This document shows positions 30,873 through 39,301 of a DNA stretch of 39,301 nt, in pieces. The number at the start of each line of letters is the position of its first letter. Position 1 is the stretch's first letter. The position numbers and the translations under genes are program-made. This DNA comes from Rhizophagus sp. LPA8_4_AMF. Lineage: Eukaryota; Glomeromycota; Glomeromycetes; Glomerales; Glomeraceae. The stretch is from positions 1 to 39,301 of the forward strand of contig JADRCO010000282.1 of NCBI GenBank assembly GCA_021464525.1, read 5' to 3'. The notes under the pieces were generated by a model. That model had not been told where the DNA came from, ran no database searches, and saw only the letters and a program-made list of their open reading frames with translations.

Positions 30873-33800
30873 GACAAAAGAAAAATTGATACACTAAACG
30901 GTAACAATGAAAAGATAAAGTTAATAAATGAAATATAATGAAAATGATCGTAAAATAATAATGGAAATTAAAGAGAAAAATAATGTTAATGATAAATATA
31001 GATACTGAAAAAGAAATAGGAGAAAGAATTTTTCAGGATAATTAAGTTTTTCCTCAAAAAAGAGAGTAAAAGAAAAAATTTTTTTAAAATATTACAATAA
31101 TAAAAAAAAAAAAAAAAATTTTTTTTTTTTTTAAAAAAAAAAAAATAGAAATTTTTTTTCCTTTAAAAAAACGTAAAAAAAAGAGAGAAGAAAACTTGCA
31201 AGAAGATAATTAATAAAAAAAAATTGGATATTTATATTTTTTTAATTTATATTATATTTTAAAGTTCTTCTTGATAAAAACCTGTATGACAACAAATACA
31301 AATTCGGATAAGCGAGGAGAAAATCCTGAAATCACAACAAAATACTAAAATATTATGCAAAAGAACGGGCGGGAGTTTTTTATATATATTTATATAAAAA
31401 TACATTAGTATTTTAATTAATTTATTATGAGTCACATTTGCACATTTGAAGATTATGACTAAGTCGTGTAACATGGTAAATATGTGGAGTTTGTGTATTT
31501 GACATTTAAAATAGAGATGTATAAATAAAAAATCGTCAGAAATGCTTTTGTGGGGATATTTACAACATGATATTAAAACCAATATTAAATTTAATTTATC
31601 AACTAAGTAATAAACCGTTTCCTTTAACAATTATTATTAAAAAACTCTCTAGATTCGAAAGATTTATATATTTAAGATATAATAAAAAAAGTTCTTTTGA
31701 TGCACAGCATAGACTGCAATAAAGTGTAAATCGCACTTACACAACTGAAAAACAAAAAATGAATACGAAAAAATCAACTTTGGAGAAATAGGTTGATTAT
31801 AAAAAAAATTATACTTTATATATGGTTAAGTTTAACTCAATTTAGTATAATAACATGTTATACTGTAACATGATTTAATATATATATTATAAAATATTAT
31901 TATATTTATTTTTATACTGAGTCAGTACCGGGTCCTATTCTCTGTATATGATCATTACATTAAGCTATATATAGGCTCACATATTGCATTGTTCCACGTG
32001 TACGACAACTTAAAATTTCCCGTAAAAAATTAACTCTATACAAGATTCAGCATTCCTTTGCATACCGAAATTTTTTTTTATCGACTTCATCGATAATGAT
32101 AAAGATGGATTAGTGTTAAGCGAAAAATGGGATTGTGTACAAGTATGCAATATGATTGATTATGTGCTTTAGTTGTTTCCCACATATAATTTACTGTTAT
32201 AGTATAGCATAAAGGACGCCAAAGAAAAAAAAAATAGGAAAAAAAAAGTGTTCATTTCTTTACACAGAAGTCGTGGCACAGTTAAGGCGGCGACATTTTT
32301 GTATCGCGTTATACGAAAATACCGTGGGATTTTTAAATTTACACAACTTATATATAATTTTAGCTGCGGTAAGTTAACGGTCTTTATTTTTTTGGAAACA
32401 AGAAAAATGAAAAAAAAAAATTATTTTATTTAATATTTTTTTTTTTTTTTTTTTTTAAAACAATCCTTACTGATATTTAACACTATAGTATACGTACTTT
32501 AGTTAATATTACTAACTAAAGTTGTTTAGTATTTAAAATTGTAGTTCTAAACAAACCAGCATGTTCAAAATACCATTTATTTAAAATTTTACACAAAGAA
32601 AAACGTATTTTTCTGTTTAAATACACAAATTATAGATTAAAATCCTTATTATTAGTAATTGATTGATTGAAAAGAGTATCTTTTTTTTACCATTTTTTGG
32701 GGAGCTAAACAATTTTACTTAAGCATCAATCTACATTTGCATAACTTACAATATTGGTGAGGTAAGTTCTTAAAAAAACCAAGTTAATGCATATTTGTTC
32801 AACAAGAAAATCATCTTTCCGTTTAATCCTCAAATTTAAACTTTAATTATGTTGAAAAACCGAGGAAACGTACAAAATTCTATGAAAATGGATTAGCATT
32901 TATAAAACACTACTGCACAATGACACCTTGTTTAAAGCAGCGTGCGAAAGAAGAATTATGGAAGCCAATTTTATGTGTTCTTTTTGTGTTGAGTGTTGAC
33001 CCAGAAAGGGATTAAATTGACATGTTAACAATGTATTGATTCTCCGAGTCAGTAATTTATTCAAAAAAAAAAAAAAAATTCTTTCTTTTTTTGATTGGGC
33101 TGTCGATTAATTCTTTCTAAAATATTGGCATTATATTTAGATATCGAGAAATTTTTGAAAAATATATTGTACGACAGACAATATTAACAAATATGGAGAG
33201 ATATACGTATGATGTAAGTATGTATTACGCGATTAAATTCAAAAAAAATTATTTACAATTATCGCGTTTTTATGTACTGTACTGTATCATTTTTTAAATT
33301 TTGGATCTTTGTACAGATATGGATTCCGATATGTTATTGATATTACTTAATATGAATTTTACATAGATTGTCAAGACATCTCTTGCCGAGTATACTATGA
33401 TAAAGTAGGTTTCATTTTGCGTTGATCGATACTATGTACAGATTAATTAAGGGAAAAAAAAAAAAATTTAAAGAACATATTATAATAAAAAGATTTACAA
33501 TAATTCGATTGTTTTCTTGAAAATTAAATCATTTATCCTTTTTGACTTTTTTGTATTTGTTAAATGTTACAAGATTACAAAACAAATTCCTGATTAACAT
33601 GATTTATTATCTTTTGCAACATAAAGATAATGACGGATTGCGTTCTACAAAGACGAAAGATAATATGTAAAACAGGTATTTAATCCAGTTCTAAAGATAC
33701 AATTTTATTCATAAACTAAATAAATTTTTACGTGATCTTTTTTTAAACTTTGGATCATAGAAATGTCAAGTATAGTAATGAATAAATATTTTTGTTTAAA

Positions 33801-36483
33801 TTAAAATATTTATGTTTGATACTTGGTGTTCTTGTTGATATAAATAATAAAAGAAAGAAACTATCTATGAAATATTAATGTATAAATGCGTATAAAAAAA
33901 AATTATTATTCTTAGGTAAGTCATTTTTTCAATCAAAACCAATCTATATACTGTATCACATTTGCAAAACTTCCAGTCAAAGAGTATTACGATCAAAAAA
34001 AAAAGGGAGAGAATAGAGAGTCTAAGAAACAATTATAATTCGTTATTACTTTTTTATTTTGACCAGCCTCGTGTCTTAAATTGATTGTTAGAAATTAATC
34101 CAATAATCATTCATTCTTAATTTCTACGGGAAGAAGATTTTCCTATCTGATCTCTGTAAGGTATATATGCTGCGCCCAGGACTATTAGGTACCCGACTCT
34201 TAGAATATGCACATTCTGCATTAAACAACAAATAATGTGTAATTGTGACTTGATTAAGTTACCGTTTAACCGCTATTGTAAGAATATTAGAAAAATTATT
34301 TTTACGATAAAATGGCTTATAATTATTTACATCTAATTTTTTTTAAAAAAAATTTTTTTTAACTTAAAAAAAAAAATTTATTTTCCGATGAATTATAATT
34401 CAAGGGGTTTTTTTTTAATTTTTTTACCAAAAAAAAAGAATATTTTTAGTTAATTAGTTAATTTGGCATTTATTATCCGTGTTTATTGACAACATATATT
34501 ATGTAATAATATTAATATTAAATGTATCAGGTAGCGCAGTAGCCCGAGTACTGTAATACTAAAGATGTCATCAACTTTTTTAAAAGTATAAAGGCCTGGC
34601 CCCATTCTGAAAACCTTAATTTTTTACGTTATAAAAAACAGGTATTAAAGTTCAAAAAAGCCACTGATGAATCTTTGCATGAATTAATCAGGACTTGTAT
34701 TACAGTAACAAAATTTTTGCAATATGTGGCTTTGTAACATAATAAAAACTTACTATTTAGTATGAACCTTACCCTAACTAATAATTAATTTTTTTTTTAT
34801 AATTGATTTTACATTATATAATTAATATATAAAATATAATAATTTTTATAAAAAAAAGTACAAATTAAAAAAAGGGGGAAGAGGGCTGTAAAAAAAACAA
34901 AATGATTAAGGTACTAACATGAATAACAATTTGTCTACCTTATTTTTATTATAAAGGATTTATTATATATTATATTGCATTTTATTTTAAATATTATGTA
35001 TATATATATGTACAAATATATTTTTATTTTTATTGTATATTAAAGTATTAGTTGCATAAGTAATTATAATAAAAAAATTTTTTTTTTTATTATTATTATT
35101 AAATTATCATGAAAAAAAAAAAAAAAAATTTATTAAAAAAAAAATTTAATTTTTAAAATTATTATAACTTATCCTGAATATAAGAATCAAGAATTAATAA
35201 AATTATAAAAATATTTTTATTTTATTACTTTTTTAATTATATTCATATATCTGAAAATTTGGTTTACTTAATAATTCATATTAATATTAATAAAATCTAA
35301 TAAAATGAAAAAAATTTTATTAAATCTATAAATTATTCTTCTATAAATTATTCATCTATATGTAAAGTACTAAGGTTAAAAATCTTAATATTTAAGAATA
35401 ATTATTATTTACACTTATCAAAAAAAAAAAACTAAAGTTTGTTATACAATATATAATATATTCTTAATTCACAAATATCACAAATACCATCAAAATTTGT
35501 TTAAAAATATATATATGTACATAATGTACACTTACAAATTACAATTGATTGAATTATATATATTTTTCAGTATATTAAATAATGCCACTTTGCTTTCTTC
35601 AAAAAAAATTATATAATATGTAAGTCAGCCGTTTCCAAAATCACATGACTTTATTAAATTATCGATGTTCCTTATAAGGCATTAAAAAAATACTACCCAA
35701 AATTTAAGTTCTGCAGTTATTATTATTATAAAGCTGTACGCTTCATTTTAATTAAATTCGAAGATTAGATTCTTAGAAAATCAATTACAATATGTATCGA
35801 ATGTCCTAGTGGCCTGATCCTATTCATCTTAAAAGATTTTCTATTGTTTCTTCTGCGTATCATATGTGATCAATTTCCTTAAGTTAAAAATACAGCATTT
35901 ATTACCAAATGCCAATAGTCTCGATACAAATATGGGAAGTTCTTAATTTAGAATATGGGCTTTGCTCCAATTGATGTGACCGCACTACAGTGTTATCATA
36001 TGTAAACACATTATATTTAATGTTTTATTTTATAGTTCTAAATATTTAAAACTTTTTTTTAAGTTCAATCATCTTTCGTTTGCACCATGATCTTATTTGA
36101 AACATCATATTTTTTCATATAAATGTATTATTACTATTATGATAAATTGTGGCTCATTATTCTTGATTATTAATATCATATGAAATTACAGAAATATAAA
36201 TATAGTAATTTATTTACAAAAAATTACGACATTATAAATTTCATTGTTATAGTCGGATCTCCATACAGTTATGCCCAACCAATATAAATAATATTGTAAA
36301 AAAGCGGTAAAAATGAAATAATAATGATATAAATAAAAACCAGTATTGTATTATTCATATTATTTCGTCAGTTTCTTGGTCAAAACACTGAGTCAAAAAA
36401 ATTATTTGTAAAATTTACCAAATCAATCTGTAAAAAAAAAAAAATTATTAACATACAGTAGATGATGAAAATCAAATGAATTA
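30873..36483. other. 5.6-kb gene-poor AT-rich region upstream of sestrin
   Basis: I find no supportable gene on either strand. Frames of 60-120 codons exist (for example 31259-31630 minus) but are rich in Lys/Ile/Phe from AT content and match nothing known. Local items: ATGCACAGCA at 31700-31709, CACGTG at 31995-32000, and a small GC-richer pocket at 34525-34605 with TAGCGCAGTAGCC, which resembles a tRNA-type A box but has no B box. Long homopolymer A/T runs recur throughout. Confidence 0.55.
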
Positions 36484-38101
36484 TTAAAAATTACCTAATT
36501 TTAAATCTATATCAGATGACACCTCGAAATCAAGATTTCTACTAGTATATATAGCTTGTGGATGTGTTTGGGTGAATTTAAAATTGTTGACATCTGATTT
36601 ATTTATTAATGCATTTATTGATGTATTTTTTGATGTTTTTTTCGATTTGCATTCTTCATACTTTTCGTCACCTTTTTTAATTTGAAAATAAATTTCACTA
36701 TTTTCATCATCTATTTCAACTACCCATTCCCCAAATACCCGAACCAATTCTTTGGCAGTTGGTCTATCTTCAGCCTTAGCGTTCCAACATTTCTTAATAA
36801 CCTCTACAAGGAATTTTGGAACATGTTCGGATATTTTCGGTCTAGTTCCATCAAGAATATTTTTCATAAGAGCGTAATTATGAGGAGTATCGCCAAAAGG
36901 ATACTCCTCAGATAAAAATTCGTTCATCACAATGCCAAACGAATAAATATCCGCAGCTGGACTATATTGCTTTCCACGTAATACTTCAGGAGCTACATAC
37001 GGCAATACTCCATAAATCTTTCCACTTTCTGATTGTTCCACTACCGGTCGACAAAGTCCCAAATCACTAATATACGTAATTATACCTGTAGGCACATTTT
37101 CACATAATATATTGCCTGAATGAAAATCTTTATGAACCTTCCCCACATCATGAATATTTTTAAGACCTTTTATAATTTGGTGTAAATCAATAGTTTTTTC
37201 TTCGTAAGGTATATACTCTTTAGAATTAGCTACACAATTACGTAAATTTCCGTCATCACAAAATTCTAATATCATCATATAATCTTTACTAGCTGGATCT
37301 TGTGTTATTCCATAGCATTGAATTACATTATTAACAACACTAATCTGTAGATGAGATTTGATCTAAAATAAAAAAATAATTAAATTATCAATTGTTAAGA
37401 CATATATATATGTATATTTTAAATACATTTATGTGCTTAATAATATCATTACCTCATTGATAAAATCAATGCTTATATCAGAAGAATTATCCAAACTTTT
37501 TAATGCAACATTACTTTGATATCTCCACCATTTTTGTTCTTTATGCTTCCAATATGCTATGTGTCCTTCATGCCAATTGGCTTTATAAATTTTACCAAAA
37601 CCTCCTCTGGCAACATATGTAACATTTTTAAATTTATCAAAAGGGACCCATTCAAGAAACTGCGTGTAATATACTGCATTAAGTTGTGATTCTTGTATAA
37701 ATTCATCAATAATCTTATTTCCACTTGTCCAATTTTTAAATTCTTCCCTAAATCTTTTAGCGTTGCAAGGTCTACACCAATTGTTTCCCGTACCAGGTTC
37801 ATTACATTGATAACATATTCCATATGCCTTCTTTCGTTTGTCTAAGTCGTCAATATAAACAACTTCATATGGGTCTTTTTCGTTTACTTCCTTTTCTTCA
37901 CTAGATAAACTAGGAACGGGAACAGCGTATCTCTAAAAAAGAAATTTAATTTAAACATCACACCTGATCTTATTAGTTGTGAAATTTTCAAGTATAAAAT
38001 GATTTTGCGGCTTATTTTATGGCATAATAAAGAAAAGAAAAACATTTAATTACCGGATATTTATACAAATATTTCGCAGAATCTAATTTTAAAGCGGCCA
38101 T
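36484..38101 (-). CDS. Protein kinase of the Rhizophagus-expanded Cys-cluster/TKL-like family, 468 aa, 3 exons
   Basis: Exons in coding order: 38101-38054, 37932-37453, 37362-36484; total 1407 nt. Residues 56-72 hold a C-x2-C-x9-C-x2-C cluster (CYQCNEPGTGNNWCRPC), probably zinc-binding. The kinase domain runs about 115-410: glycine loop ARGGFGKIYKA, VALK lysine K161, candidate alpha-C Glu E176, catalytic loop VHKDFHSGNIL (D255, N260; HKD instead of HRD), metal-binding D276 in SDLGL (DLG instead of DFG), APE, and DIYSFGIVMNEF. All catalytic residues are present, so activity is likely. Substrate choice (Ser/Thr or Tyr) is not certain. A loop with two Trp (KEQKWWRYQ) is inserted before the VALK strand. 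A GT near the end (LKLG|GTAATT) could splice to 36430 and change the last residues only. The family is highly multicopy in Rhizophagus. Confidence 0.88.
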
Positions 38102-39060
38102 GCAAATCGCTCGATTCTGAAATAATTTTTTTTTTAAAAGATGCACCGATCCGCAGTAAGTCACGTGCACTATTACTTCTACCTATAGTTTAACGTACTT
38201 GTTATGTAAATTCCTCAATTCTAACTCAAATCCTATTTCAATTTTAGATCCATAAATAAGTTTATTTTTATTAAATAGATTTATCTTATTATATATATAA
38301 TGTAAAAATTAATTGATTTTTTTAATAGATCTGTTAGGATTCTTCTTTTTTTTTTTAATTTCCTTTTCCTTTTTTTAATTTTTTACTTTTAAAAAACCCA
38401 AATATTGTAATATTTATTCCTTCAAGTAAAAAAATATATTAAATTTCACAACTTTATAGTAAAAAATACAGATAAATATATTTTAAAAAGGTTTATATAA
38501 TTGATAAATTTAATTATAATATAAGAATTAATTAATAGACAATTTCTATTTGTATATGATAATACAGATTTTCATAAAAGGTAAATTTTTACATTAATCA
38601 TTTAATATTGGTTAGAATTAAATAAAAAATTTGTTAAAGTAATCAAAATAACATTCAGAGTTATTTATTTACATTTTTTATTATAAAATTATATAATATA
38701 TATTTAAAATATCTACTATATATATATATATATTAAAAAGTTTTTTAATTAATATAATATTTGTAAAAAAACAAAAAACAATAGATTTTTTATAAAAATT
38801 TATTACATAACTTAAAAAATAAGATGGTAAAAATTATAAAGTAAATTTATATATAACATTTTTTTTCACAATATATTTACAAGTTTATTAATTCAGAAAT
38901 AGTAAATTAATACATTAAGTAAAAATGAAACTAAACTAAGTTACCATTATTTATCTGTAAACCATTTGTCATTCTTGTTATTTTTAATAGAATCCTATAT
39001 ATACACTGTCAGTAAATCAGTTTACTTAGCAGGTAAACTATATGTACTTTACAGAAACTT
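38102..39060. other. AT-rich spacer upstream of the kinase
   Basis: Includes the kinase promoter, with CACGTG at 38162-38167, 61 bp before its start. The remainder is very AT-rich simple sequence with a (TA)n tract near 38718 and no coding signal. Confidence 0.55.
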
Positions 39061-39301
39061 CAAGTTTTCAAATGATATCATTTCGATATCATTTCAATAT
39101 TGATTTAATATTGATATGATATCAAAATGATATTGAAATAAAGTATTATCATTTCAATATTATATCGATATTGAATCGATATTAAATCGATATTGAAATG
39201 ATATCGAAATGATAATTGAAATGATATAGAATCGATATCGTTAAGTTCATCTTAACGGCATTATTTCGATATCATTTTAATTATCACTTCGATATCATTT
39301 C
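39061..39301. repeat. Palindromic GATATC/ATTTCRATAT repeat array, continuing past the window end
   Basis: The core words GATATC and ATTTCGATAT/ATTTCAATAT recur many times on both strands. An imperfect inverted repeat pairs 39071-39103 with about 39187-39219. TTGATAT/ATATCAA arms meet at 39111-39125, and CGTTAAG-TTCAT-CTTAACG (39239-39257) is a perfect 7-bp stem. It looks like a satellite or foldback-type element cut by the window edge. Confidence 0.7.

Noticed and set aside
31259..31630. 123-codon minus-strand ORF upstream of sestrin
   Set aside because: Composition (Ile, Leu, Lys, Cys, His) is what random AT-rich DNA gives. No family motif, no splice partner and no coding context.
32080..32139. 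EF-hand-like loop (IDNDKDGLVLSE) on the + strand
   Set aside because: The spacing puts Glu at position 11 of the loop rather than 12, there is no second EF hand, and the frame has no start or splice context. Most likely chance.
1..39301. CRISPR array, bacterial operon or prophage
   Set aside because: No regularly spaced identical repeats, and the genes are spliced eukaryotic genes.

Overview
The window looks like nuclear DNA of an early-diverging fungus, most likely an arbuscular mycorrhizal fungus of the Rhizophagus/Glomeromycotina type. It is very AT-rich with long A and T runs. Its genes are cut by many short GT-AG introns (about 60-200 bp). It carries members of two families known to be hugely expanded in Rhizophagus: a MATA-HMG-box protein and a Cys-cluster plus TKL-type kinase. 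I rebuilt the gene models by hand from splice sites and reading-frame continuity. Every multi-exon model closes in frame, and most have close to the length expected for their family.

Layout. 1-53: the 3' part of a tRNA-Glu(TTC). 1690-2409: single-exon HMG-box gene. 2685-20332 is a compact block of alternating divergent and convergent genes: BUD6/AIP3 (-) | profilin (+); ETT1/Nro1-like (-) | WIPI3/HSV2-type PROPPIN (+); nucleoside diphosphate kinase (-) | phosphopantothenoylcysteine decarboxylase (+); biotin-dependent acyl-CoA carboxylase alpha subunit (-) | GPI ethanolamine phosphate transferase LAS21/GPI7 (+). 20637-22898: WASP. 22899-27228 is gene-poor and holds a GC-richer repeat block and small hairpin repeats. 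27229-30872 (-): a sestrin. 30873-36483 is 5.6 kb with no supportable gene. 36484-38101 (-): a protein kinase. 38102-39301: AT-rich spacer ending in a palindromic GATATC/ATTTC repeat that runs out of the window.

How the genes work together. Three actin-assembly regulators lie within 20 kb: Bud6 (formin helper), profilin (formin/WASP-supplied actin monomer) and WASP (Arp2/3 activator). The first two share one 372-bp divergent promoter. WIPI3 (autophagy) and sestrin (leucine/stress input to TORC1 in animals) both touch nutrient signalling, but they are about 18 kb apart and nothing here shows co-regulation. The other genes are housekeeping: CoA synthesis, acyl-CoA carboxylation, NTP balance, GPI anchors.

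The most interesting items are: (i) a sestrin in a fungus, with the Cys and Tyr of the animal Cys-Tyr-His relay but Leu in place of His, and with a stop-free, multiple-of-three intron that would add a hydrophobic helix if retained; (ii) a WASP with an intact CRIB motif, which yeast Las17 lacks, whose coding sequence is split inside the CRIB by a non-canonical GC-AG intron; (iii) shared 10-14 nt motifs in several intergenic regions, including a near-perfect direct repeat between the NDK and PPCDC genes. I see no CRISPR array, prokaryotic-type operon or intact autonomous transposon.
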